From assembly GCA_003255065.1 (NCBI GenBank), contig QAOA01004319.1, forward strand, positions 193,741-257,740: DNA of 64,000 nt, written 5' to 3'. How positions within the stretch are numbered: the stretch's first letter is position 1; each line of letters opens with the position of its first letter. This document shows positions 49,983 to 61,202 of this stretch, in pieces. Source of the stretch: Cercis canadensis (Eukaryota > Streptophyta > Magnoliopsida > Fabales > Fabaceae). The position numbers and the translations under genes were made by a program. The notes under the pieces were generated by a model. The model worked only from the letters and a program-made list of their open reading frames with translations. It made no database searches and was not told the DNA's origin.

Positions 49983-51105
49983 GCGGGTTGCAGAGCACCA
50001 AAATGTCGATTACAGTAGCAGATGTAGAAGAAGAAGGAGAAGGCAATGCAAAAATAGAACTGGGTTTCGCCCTCTCCTCATTGTTGCTATTTTTTGCCAT
50101 TTCTTTCCGAAGCCTACTTTGTCGGAAATGTTTCTGAGTCTTAAAAAAATTTGGAATGCTTTTCCGATTTATACGATAGATTCTTCTCAGTTGCTCTCAG
50201 ATGAAACACCTGATGCCATTTCCATTCTTCCCACGCTTCTTCACTAATCACTATGCTCTGGCATTGCCACACATCTGCAACATTGCCAATATGCATTTTC
50301 CAAAAGTCAATCCTCGTGCTGACATGGAATTTTAAAATATTTATTACTTTATTTTAGTAAATTAAAACTTGAACAATCTAAAAAGAAATTAAGGTTTTAA
50401 GTTTAAATTTACATTTTTAATATTCCTAACTAAAAATTTAATTTTATCAAAGAGCATATGGCACGTGATAGTGAGATTTTTCTCATAGTTTTATGAGTTA
50501 TGCTCAAAGATCAACCGTCTGAAAAAAGAAACCAAATAATTAAAAAGTCAAAAAGCTTGATTGGATAAAAACCTCAGCTCGAATTGAAGTTTTTTTAGGG
50601 TACATTAAAACAAATTATAACAATTTAGCATAATATAGAGCTAAATCAATAATGACGCAAATTCAATTATATTTATACTTAATTCGTTAGGCACGCAAAT
50701 AGTTTGATTATTTAATAATTCTAATTTTTTTAATACTATATAATATTTTGAAAATTAAATATTAAACCAAATCAAATTCTAATTTGGCCTCAATACTCAA
50801 ATTTGAATTGTAATTATTCATATTTTCACCCAAATTGATTTTTTTTTAATTTCAAATATATCTTAAATATGCCAATATTCAGCTCATTTTTATTCCCAAT
50901 AAATATATATTTATTGCTATTTTAAAAAAAAAAATGAGATGAAATTTTTCAGTAGACAGAGTTTGATGATGAGACGAATAAGATATCTCATTTAATGGAA
51001 ATAAAACCAGCTCGCATTTATCTCTTTATCTCTTTCAATCCTCCAAGCCACCTGACCAACAAAGCTTAATTTATCACTTAACTTCGTATAGACTTCTTTT
51101 ATTCT

Positions 51106-51240
51106 TTCACATGTGGGCCTTTAATGGGCCTCCCTTTGTGGGACTTTCGTAAATGATTTTTTTTCACACGTGGGCCTCTTAATGGGCCGAGCTCATGGGA
51201 TTTTGGGCTTGAAAGAGAAGCCAGGCCCAATTTCATCTAA
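51106..51240. promoter_or_regulatory. Cluster of site II (TGGGCC) and G-box motifs
   Basis: Two near-copies, TTTCACATGTGGGCCTTTAA followed by TGGGCC (about 51106-51130) and TTTCACACGTGGGCC with CTTAATGGGCC (about 51162-51188), are followed by TTGGGCTT and GGCCCAA. That makes about six TGGGCY elements and one CACGTG in 135 bp. Such motifs mark TCP/bZIP-regulated promoters of housekeeping genes. The nearest 5' end is the fructokinase, 1.2 kb away. Confidence 0.55.
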
Positions 51241-51780
51241 ATTCCCCTCTTTGTCAATTGTCTTTCTTTGTCTTTACTCTTCATTTCTTTCTCCCATGAG
51301 CTTGACTCCCAAGTCACATGTACTAATTTTGCAGTTGCATAACACTGATGAGAGTGTGTATTCCATAATCTTTTAAATCCTTCTTATTCTTATTCTGGAC
51401 AAAAAAGAGACAAAAGGTACCACTAACTGGAGGAGCTTAACTGTATAAATTATGTGGAATTTACCTTGCTTTTATTTCACTTCATTGTTATTTCAAATTT
51501 CACTTGAAAGATAATGGTTGTGATTTTATTTTCATTTTTTTTCCTCTTTATTTCCTTGCCAAAATCCCTTACCTAGGGAGATTTTAAGAGAAAAAAAGGG
51601 GGAGTACATTTAAGTCCAAACAATTACATTGCCTTAAAAATGGTAAAAACATAGTCTATACTTGATCCCATTAGAGAGATGCTAAAGAAGTCTGCAAGCT
51701 TCCCACTCAGTTCACAAAGATACATGCTTATTAAGTAAAGCATGTTGATAACAGTAAAAACCCAAATATAAATAAGGTAA

Positions 51781-51783
<3 letters not shown>

Positions 51784-51811
<28 letters not shown>
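51784..51811. repeat. (AT)n microsatellite, AGL6 3' UTR side
   Basis: An AT run beginning 22 bases downstream of the AGL6 stop codon on the transcript. Confidence 0.92.
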
Positions 51812-51814
<3 letters not shown>

Positions 51815-51832
51815 CTCTATAATTAAGAGTGG

Positions 51833-54800
51833 TCAAAGGACCCATCCCTGCATGAAGTTAGTCTCTCCAGCCATGGTCTTTGGAACACTTGATGTCTCAG
51901 CTTGAACATAGTGATGGTACCTGTTTAAGCAAAAGGGTTTCATAAGAATTGTCACTTATACATTTTGGAACCAATTTCATTCATCCATCATAGCAATTAG
52001 CATGCTTCTTTACTATTTCTGACTACTGAAAATCCATGCTTTTAAGCATATCAATTTAAATTGATTCTATTGCAGAAAATTTAAACTCGTGATCATGATT
52101 TAAAGCACCTTAGGTTGAATTTTCTTCTACCATAGGACCATATATTCATCTAGTTTATTTGAGGTGGAATCATATACATGCATGAAAGAAATTTAGTTAC
52201 CCTATTTGCAAGAAATTAGGTTCTGCTTGACATTCCATAGGGTTGGTTTGAGAAGGCTGCATGAGAAAGCTGCTGTTTCCAGGTGCTGAACCCGAGTTCC
52301 ACAAGCTTTCAATGGCTTTAAGATTAAACCCCTCTGATTCAACCTGACAAACAAATTCAAAAGCAATAAATTAATAAACAAGTTATAGTTTACTGAATTA
52401 ATTTAGCAAATACAGAAATGCAAGTGTCTCCATTAATTAGTATGTTGTGCGCCATACTGAGTTATAAGTAATGTTGGGTGCTAGTGTATATAACCTTGAG
52501 TCTAAGCTGCTTGTTAATATCTCCAAGGTGGCGTTCCTGCCAGATGAATGAGAAGACTAAAATTACAGAAACTTTTTGGAGGTTTAAAAGACATTTAAAT
52601 GTTAATGAGAAGCAAAACTAAGACAAGAAAAAATAAATCTTCAAAGTAAATAACATATAGCAACTGACACTAAAACAGTGATCTCAATTATATATACCAA
52701 CAACAAAAGAATTTAGTATTTAGTTACCTTTCTGCGAAGATCTTCCATTTGTTCAATCATAATTTGCGTCTACAATTGAGGTAAAATTCAGGCATAGTCA
52801 TTGAGTATTCACATTTCATTATAAAACACCAGGTGGCAGCACAACTTAAAATTTTCTAACTAGATTGAAAGCAGCTATCCTGCGGCATAATATAAAATTC
52901 AAAGTGAAGAGTAAAGAGGGAGATGATAGAAATTCAGATTTTAATACACCTATATAAATCTTTGGAAAATGAAGCTTTGCAGCAAGTATATAGTTTGAGA
53001 TGTCACTCTTAATAACAATATTACAACTAAACTCTCTACCCCTCCCTTTTCCTTCCATTTCCCTCATCCTCTTTGATTGTGATTAGTTACCTCAACTTCT
53101 TTTACATATATTATTTGCATTAGGTTAAACTGGTAGAATGACAAGACCCTCCTCTTCTGTACATCACGTGGTTATGTTTTAAGAAAGATCTTGTGGTAAA
53201 CTTAGGCATTCATAATTGAAGGACCAAAGTAAAATTCATAGTCTATACTTTTACATATTTCTTCCAACCAAAGTAAAAGTACCAATAGAAAAATAACTAG
53301 TGCCATATAGATCAGAACTTCTGGATTTGTGCTTACCTTCCTTTGCCTAGCTTGTGCTAGGGCTCCTTCAAGCTGCTTCTCAAGATTTTGCAGCTCTTTC
53401 ACGCTCAACGGTCCAAGATCTTCTCCAAGCAAATGCCTGAAATGGCATTGAATTGCAATGTAAACGTTTGCATTGTGGTAATTGACATCTTAATACCATC
53501 CATATTATCATATCTCCTTCTAGGTTTGTTGGTTATTAGGATAAATGTGATTTTCGAACTTTGACCATCATATAGTTGTAGCTATTGGTGAAGTTAAATT
53601 CTATAAAATAAGAAGGGGATCAATAAACCATCACCTTTGAGTCCGTTGAAGAGACTCATACTTTGCCTTTAGCTTTGACACCTCTTGGAACCAGCTCTGC
53701 ATACAAAAATAGATGTTCATAATTGACTTAATGATAAGATCTTCCATTTGTGCAATCATAATCTTGAGTCCCATCTTGATAATAAAAATTTTGGCCTAGT
53801 ATTAAATATGGATTAATATATAATTTCTGCATTGTTTGAAAGATTAAGGACGCTCGGTCCTTTCGCAATCTTCGAGGGAAAAAGAATTATAACATTTTTT
53901 ATGTGAAAAAAAAACATAATCATAATAATGTTTAGGATGAAAGACGATCCTTTTACATGCATGTGGACAAATAAATGCTTTATCTTGCCAAGCAAGTAAC
54001 AATAGTAATTCTGTCCATGCTTGCACCTATAATTCCAAATGCATCTAAAGAATGTGAGCATAAGTGGGGATTTGACTACAACCCTATTAACTCTATAGCT
54101 TTCGATTTCAAATCAGCATTGTGGAAATTAACAAAAACCAGATAAATAAAAACAAGTATTAAACATAATTGAAGGTATGATTATGAGACAGATTTTTATA
54201 GCATTCAGTCATGTAGTTATAGTCAGGAGAGAAGGCAGAATCAATTAACACAAAATCAATATTTAGTGTAACATTATTGATGTATACCATATATTAGAAG
54301 TTGAAGTGTCCTTGAGGCGTCAAATTTGGGCAGATAGAGTTGGAAACATATATATACCTGAGTTTCACTTTCAACATTGTTGTCTTGAGGAGTAAAGGAG
54401 CAGCGCTGGTATTTTTCAAGGGTTTTGGTAATACTACAAAAGGAAACTGGATATGAGTTCAAAGCAACCTTTGTTTGACGTAAAGGTTTATAAGAGAGGT
54501 CAATGAACTATGATATCTAATTAAGTGAAGGAAAAAGTGACATGTTCATCACCAAATTATACAGGGACACAAGAACAACCAAAAAGAAAAATACTTGCGA
54601 TTTATGAGCCTATACTAATTTAATTTTCCAAATTAACGGCATTCTAAGTTGTTTTGCCTTAATTTCTATAATATCGAGTACGAATTAAGTTGAGGATTTT
54701 AATTTTCTATAAAAAAAAATTCCTCAAATATCTTACCAGAAATTATTTTTCAAAACCAAGCTGTCCTTCCATCCATGATCCGTCACTTATTTTGTTTTAC

Positions 54801-57319
54801 AGTTGCCCAAATGAAAGGAAAAATTACTATGGAGTGAATGAAAAATACCCATTTCTTCTTCTTCTTTTTTCTACAAAAATAAATAAAAGAAAATCAAGTG
54901 CACTAAAATCATGTATTTTCTTTTTTTTCCCCCAAAAAATCAAGTATCATCTAATATGGAATTAATCAGATAAAGTTAACACTATGGGACTCTTGGCTTC
55001 ATTTTATAATATAATATGTTTTGCTGACTTTAATAAGCTTCATAATTTCCACCAGTACTATCCCTTAAATATAGGGAGGGCAACAGAAATTGTGGCAAGA
55101 GGAGATAAAATGAATCTCTTTTAGATCCAACAAAAATGTTAGTTTACTAAACATAATGTTTTTTTTTATCAAAAATAAAAAATAAAAGCCCGCATTAAAT
55201 TGTCTTTTGAAGCAAAAGCTAACTGTAAACAAAGAGAAAAAAAAAATTCTGGACTTTTCTTGCATAGTTCAAGGAATATGAAGACGTCGGGTGTGTGTGA
55301 GAGAGAAGGGTTGCTAAAAATTCTGGCAGAGAGAGACATCTATGATGAAGTGTGCTGCAGATAATAAAAGAAAGAAAAGATTCTGGGGGAATTGATTTAA
55401 GATTAATATGGCAATATGAGTCTGCTGCAATGAATGGTACCAAAAGGATAAAGCTTTTACTAATTGAATGTAAATTTCTTTGCAGCATAAAAGTAGGAAA
55501 AATAGAATCCGAAAACAAACAACAGACCAGTGGCTCATCCCTAACCTTGACCATAAACTCGGCAGTCAATAGCACTAGTTTTTTGCTGTGACAGAACCGA
55601 GATTCCCACTATGTTGCAATTTTAGGTTAAGTCTGCAGAAAAGAGTGAAACAGTTCCCTTTTTCCTTTTCATATTTTGTACAGGCCAAAACTTGCCCAGA
55701 ATTCAGACATCTTATTAGGGCTACAAGTAAAAGACCAAAAAGGAAAAACTTATTATCATGACTGATAATATTTCTACTAGTACTTTTACAATCACTTGAA
55801 ACTCTTCAAATTATTTTGCTAATTTTCAATAAAAACCTTATTATCATTTAACCCAAGAGAAATGTAATAGTAATACATCCAAAACAGGTACATCAAAAAT
55901 TAAGAAAGAGAGAGAGATAGAGGAAGAACCTGCAATGAAGAAAAAGAGAGGGAGTAAGGAAAATGACCAAAACTCAAGTCCTAATGAAAAACCCCTTGCA
56001 AGCTGCAGTGCCTCAGAATCCATTTTTTCATACTCTATAGTGACAAAAAGTGGGTAGAATACTGGATGGCTTGAAAAGACAAAACTTGGGTTTTCTTGCT
56101 TGATTCTTTTGGGATGAGAAAGTGGCAAGTGCCAACCATTCCACTTTAAAACCTAAATTATTTGGCCAATTTTCTGGCATGAGTTTATCTGAAATACCCA
56201 GGGAGGGGAGAGAGAGATCCGAAACAAAAGTCCTAACAGTGAAAGACAATAAGAGCACCTATCTTTGAATTTTGGGTATGCTTGAGTTGAATCCAAAACG
56301 AAGCTAGACCCAAATGGCAATTATTTGTGGGGGACACACAAAGAGCACTGTGAGAAGAAACAACGAAAGAACCAGAAGATTTAAGGATCTAAAGAAATGA
56401 AGACAAGCTCAAGGACTCTAAGCTTTTTCCATTTACAGAAAGAGAGAGGTGTTGAAAACCCTAGATCTTACACAGCGGTTCAAGAGAGTGAGCTTCCTTG
56501 GACTTACCTTGTCAACTTATTTAGACTCCAGTACAACAGCATAGTCCTCTCTTATGATTGTTTTCTTCTTTTTCCTTGTGAGAAAGAAGAAATAGATTGT
56601 ACTGTTTCATCAGGTAGGGGATGAAAGTTGAAGCCTTTAACTCAGAATGGAGATGAAACGTGTCGATCTGTGATTGGGAAGATAAAGTTGAGATCTTTCT
56701 CTTACCTTAACCCATGAAAACTTCATTCATTATAGGAAGAACCCCGAAAGCACCAAAATGTCATTGAGGACACAATACCCAGAAAAGAAGCTCATCATAA
56801 GATAAGAGGGGGAGAGCGAGAGAGAGGAATTGTCAGAGACATGCTATAGAGAGAGCAAGGAAAAAATAATGGAGGGAAATGCAGTCAATGAAAAAAGAAA
56901 GAAAAAAAAAAAAAAACCAGAAGCCCATGACCATTTTGGTGAAAGAAACTGAGGGGAAGAAGAAAGCTTATGTATCAGAGAACCCAAAATCTAAAGAAAG
57001 GAATTTTTATAGCTATTGGGATTTGCACCATTCAAAAATCAATGAGAACAGCTTTCAGAGAACATAGACAAATATGAGCATCCCCAAAATGTAAAAGAAA
57101 GCTAAGATTTTTGAAAATCAGAGAGAGATAGAAATACCCAGAGCTTCCAAATTCATAGAGCTTGCCACGGCTAGAGAAAATGATAAGGGCAACCTCAGCA
57201 TCACACAGCACTGAGAGTTCATAGGCTTTCTTGAGCAAACCGTTCCTTCTTTTCGAGAAAGTAACCTGGCGGTTGATTTTGTTCTCTATCCTCTTCAGTT
57301 CAACTCTCCCTCGACCCAT
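51833..57319 (-). CDS. AGL6: AGL6-like MIKC-type MADS-box transcription factor
   Basis: Floral identity transcription factor that forms MADS complexes with other floral MADS proteins in the nucleus. Exons in transcript order: 57319-57138, 54433-54358, 53696-53635, 53436-53337, 52769-52728, 52536-52495, 52343-52201 and 51920-51833; 735 nt, 244 residues, all GT-AG with matching phases. The MADS domain (1-60) opens [19 protein letters not shown]. The I region (62-86) has [17 protein letters not shown]. The K domain runs about 87-168, with [20 protein letters not shown] from 108, where SEP proteins differ. The C-terminus has the AGL6 motifs [17 protein letters not shown] and [13 protein letters not shown] ending at residue 244. 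Intron 1 is 2.7 kb. The gene converges on SOC1, with a fructokinase between. Intact. SEP was considered but excluded by the C-terminus. Confidence 0.95.
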
Positions 57320-57480
57320 TTCTCTCTCTTTCTCTGTCTGTCTCGAAACAATAACTTAAAGGTATAATTTTAATTTGCAATTCTATTTCTCTGCGCTCAG
57401 TTTTCTCTGTGGAAGTGGAAGGAAGAGAAAGAGTGATACAAAAATGGGAGAGATACAAAGTAGTTTGTGATAAGGGTTGT
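57320..57480 (-). promoter_or_regulatory. AGL6 leader and proximal promoter, GA-rich
   Basis: Read on the minus strand, the 20 bases before the ATG are GA repeats (GACAGAGAAAGAGAGAGAAA). Upstream is AT-rich sequence with no certain TATA box. No strict CArG box was seen by eye in this stretch. Confidence 0.45.
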
Positions 57481-58410
57481 CTGAGAGAGAAGTGGAAGTT
57501 AGAATGCTATATAGAAATAGACAATGGATCACAAAAAGGGGGGCACACTTGATCTTCTTTTACAAGAAAATGGAAACCCCAGTTATTCTTGTTTTTATCT
57601 CATTCTCTTTTTCCATTTTTAATTTTAGCAATCTGGCCCTCTTTCCTGCATTTTTTTTGCTTTCAGTTTAGGGTAAAGAAGGTTCACCATATTCACGCGC
57701 CACAGTTCTGCACGCCCCCATGTGAAGACTCTACCAGATAGCTGTGTATGTTTTTCTGGCAACTTACTAAGCTCTGGCTGCTGAGGCAGTTTAGCCCTAA
57801 ACTGAAAGGCATAGGGATAATAAAAGCATTAAAGGTTGAGTGCCTTCATCTATAATCCATTGACTAACTTGTTTGTTGGATAGCACTAGCAGATTCTGCA
57901 CAAATCATTTTTCATAATGTAAAAATAAAAAATTTCTTAAATTAATTTTATTAATTTTTACATTATGAAAAACTAAAACTTTAGTTTTTAGGTGGAATCA
58001 ACTCCCAAACCAAGCAAGCATAATTTGACATTATTTCGGGACAATTATAAATTGAAATCAAGTTTACCAAAATGCTTAGGTAAATATATAAACACAAACT
58101 CTGTTGTAATATTTTATATTTTCAGGTTGAATTAATTTGAAGCAAGCACGTATGTCTCTTAACCTAGTACGTTCGTAAAATAGATTATTTCCATGGATAG
58201 GGAGCTGAAATAGGGCAGGCGTATACTCCTTTCCCCTTTTCAAACCACATAGGAACTCATATGTTGATTAGTCTAATTCATGTCAATTATAGGGGAAAAA
58301 AAGTTCAAACTATGCTATTATCATTCAAATCTGTTTTAGCTTATGAAAATATAACCAGTTAGAGTTTTCCTCCTTTCCAATTTTCTGATCTTTATGCAAT
58401 GATCTTTGTC

Positions 58411-58761
58411 ATGAAACCATCTCAACCAAAAGTTTAAGGTGTTAGGTGAAGACCTATGAATAATTTTATATCTATCTAACACATCCCCACATGCAAAAAT
58501 CTTTTGGCTTGAAGCGTGAACCAAGTACAGGCTCACTTATACCTTGTGCTGAAATATCAATTTAATTGAGAAAGTGAAAATGGTTTTATATCTATCTAAC
58601 GCACATCCGCACATGAAAGCCTTTTGGGCTTGAAGCATAAACAAAGCACATGTCCACTTGGTCATAGAAGCTCTGATATCATGTCGTGAAACCATCTCAT
58701 CCAAAAGCTTAAGTTGTTAGGTGAAAGCCTATGAATGATTTTATATCTATCTAATAATCTT
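58411..58761 (-). mobile_element. Rearranged LTR-retrotransposon ends with a worn primer-binding site
   Basis: The sequence around CCATCTCAACCAAAAGTTTA, GTTAGGTGAAGACC and TTTTATATCTATCTAAC is repeated in part two to three times (from about 58411, 58580 and 58685). AGCTCTGATATCA near 58670 is, reversed, close to TGGTATCAGAGC, the initiator-tRNA-Met primer site next to many copia LTRs. Minus orientation. No coding domain is present, so this is a remnant. Confidence 0.55.
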
Positions 58762-61161
58762 TATTAACTTCTCGAATAACATTTTGAGACACAAATTAAC
58801 TGTATTCTAAATATGAAGTTATTTGAGCCATTAATTCCTTCAGTTAAACAGTTAGTTCTTTCAACCCCTGAACGAAGGTAAATTTGATCTTTTGTTTCTT
58901 TACCATACTTGTGTAATGTCCTAATCTAAGATTATGTTTGGTATTTCCCTTGCCTTTTAATAGTTGCTCGTAAGAGTTTGGGAAAAAGACATTTGGGTGC
59001 CAAATTAAAATAAAATTCCACTTTGGTTCTCATGAGTCGTTATTTTGTTACAATATAACGTAAATTAATGTAATAAATTGTAATTACTCATTTGTAAGAT
59101 GTAGTTAAGGAACTGACCAGAAAAATATTTTTAGTTTGACATCCCAGTGTCTTTCTTCCTAAAAGTTAGTTTTCAAATTTGATCATAAAAGCAGTATACA
59201 AGTACTCAAACTTATAAATTTTATGTTCAAATCTCATTACTAGTGTGTGAGGTTGGAATTTATGGGGAGCAAGGATTAACTACCCTAATTCGTTGATTAG
59301 TCCAAATTTTAGTGGGAAAGGAAACTAATGTGAAAGTAATATCTAGTAAAAATATTTGAGTCTTCTTTTTTTCTTTCTTTTTGCTAATTTACTTGAGACT
59401 TTGTTGAATATTTATTAACAGCACTTCTAATATTCAAGAATACTGAGATGGAGATTCCAATACTACAAGTTGAAAAAAATAAAAATGAGTATAACTTGAC
59501 GCCATTTCGTTGTGATTTTGTAAATAAGTTTTATGTACTTTTCAATTTTTGAGAAAACAAAAACCCCTTTACATGCTTATAAAAACACAAGAGCAAGTTT
59601 TTAGGAATTGCTTCAAGAAACTTACAAACACTTTATTTTATATATAATGCCCCAAAAAAGATGAGGCCTAATTAAACTCAACCTAATCCTTTTAGATTAA
59701 TCATGTCAATAGAAACTTTTAGCTAGGGCTTCTTGTAGCAATGTAGCATCACAAAATTAACCAGCAAGAAGTAATTCAGCAGATAGAGTGAAACAAGCTA
59801 CAATGGACACAAAATTCTTGCTCCAGCAATACTCCATCTTATTATTTATTACCACTTTAAGATACACATGATCTAAGAATTAATTATCATCTATCTATAA
59901 CTTCCCTTGAGCACAAAAGCTACACTAATGGTAATAAGAGAATCAGCATAACACAACATTTTAAGACTAGAGGTAGCTAGGGAAATAGAAAGCAACAGTG
60001 ATGTAAAAAAGGTAAAGCACAAACCTAGATTTCAGTGGACAAAAAGAAAAGTAGAAGAGCATATATATAGAATTGAAACTTTTTCAATCATGCATATTGG
60101 GGAAAAGAAAGGGAAAGTTTGAAGTTGTGAATGAGAAGAGCATGGCTAAAATTGCAGATGAGACTTTGTATTTAATTAAGGGATCGAATAAAACGCGTCA
60201 TAGTTAAGAATAGCATTTATTAGGTCTCTTTCAGCCATGGACAAAGGAATTTGTTGCAGTCTTGGATTGTTTTGGTTTCAACCCCACTAAACCCTTATCT
60301 ATGTGCTTTTGCTAGAAAGCAAATGCAAGTTGGAGATTTGGATCCAAAAGCTTACTGCTATACGTATATATAGCTCTTCAGCTTGCTATCTAGCCCTTAT
60401 CCACGAAGTGACAACACATTTTCGTTCATGTATCTGATATACAATGAGTCCTAGAGCCTCTTCATTTTGACCCTAACCTTGTGAATCATGCACCTTGCCG
60501 TGTAAACGGGTTTAATTATGTACGTACGTACGTGGTGTGAGTGTTACCTTTCAACATGATAAATGGATTTCTTTCTGAATGCATGTAGGGTGTGAGAGTG
60601 AGAAGGATAAATGGGGTTGTAATTGTACACCACACTTTCAACACCAGTCTCACATCTCTTTAAAAGTGGCCAATGACTTTGATTTGATTTTTGTGCCAAG
60701 TAGAAACCATTATTAAAGTGTTATATACTATATGAAGTAGTAGTGTGTGAGTACTCCATTTGACACTGGCTTCAGAAAACTATGCTTTAGAATCTATTTC
60801 GAGCCACCTCATTGTCATTAATAAAAGAGAGAACACCCACCTTTTATCTTCTGAATATGAGTTTAAGGATTTAAAGTGGTCTCACATCATTATCATGTTG
60901 GATTTAAGTAGTTTTAAGGTTTATGATTTCACCTAAGAATCCACTTTTCTTTTAATAGAGAGAAAAGTCTCTTACTAGGTTTTATGTGCTAATCAGTCTA
61001 TTTTATAATTTTCATTAAAAATACTTAAAAAATATGTTAATGAGAAATTGATATCTAGCTATTTCATGTTGAATCGTGGCTTGATATCACTTAATCTTGG
61101 AAAATATCTAAACTGAAGAATTAAAGGTTCGAAAGGCAAGGAAATATGTAAAAAAAATTTA

Positions 61162-61167
<6 letters not shown>

Positions 61168-61199
<32 letters not shown>
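61168..61199. repeat. (AT)n microsatellite
   Basis: An uninterrupted run of about 16 AT units. Confidence 0.95.

Positions 61200-61202
<3 letters not shown>

Larger units (their letters stand above)
49983..51832. other. Fructokinase promoter side and AGL6 3' side, no gene
   Basis: Just upstream of the fructokinase lies a TTC/GAA-rich leader (about 50020-50045). A worn A-tailed repeat lies near 50385-50460. A module of TGGGCC and G-box motifs lies at 51106-51240. From 51784 a TA run adjoins the AGL6 stop codon. No coding exon was found. Confidence 0.55.

Noticed and set aside
51170-51376. Open frame beginning in the TGGGCC module
   Set aside because: No recognisable protein; low-complexity C-terminal part.
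57032-57319. AGL6 first exon extended to 95 codons
   Set aside because: The extension is intron 1; the donor at 57137 gives the standard 182-nt exon and joins in phase to exon 2.
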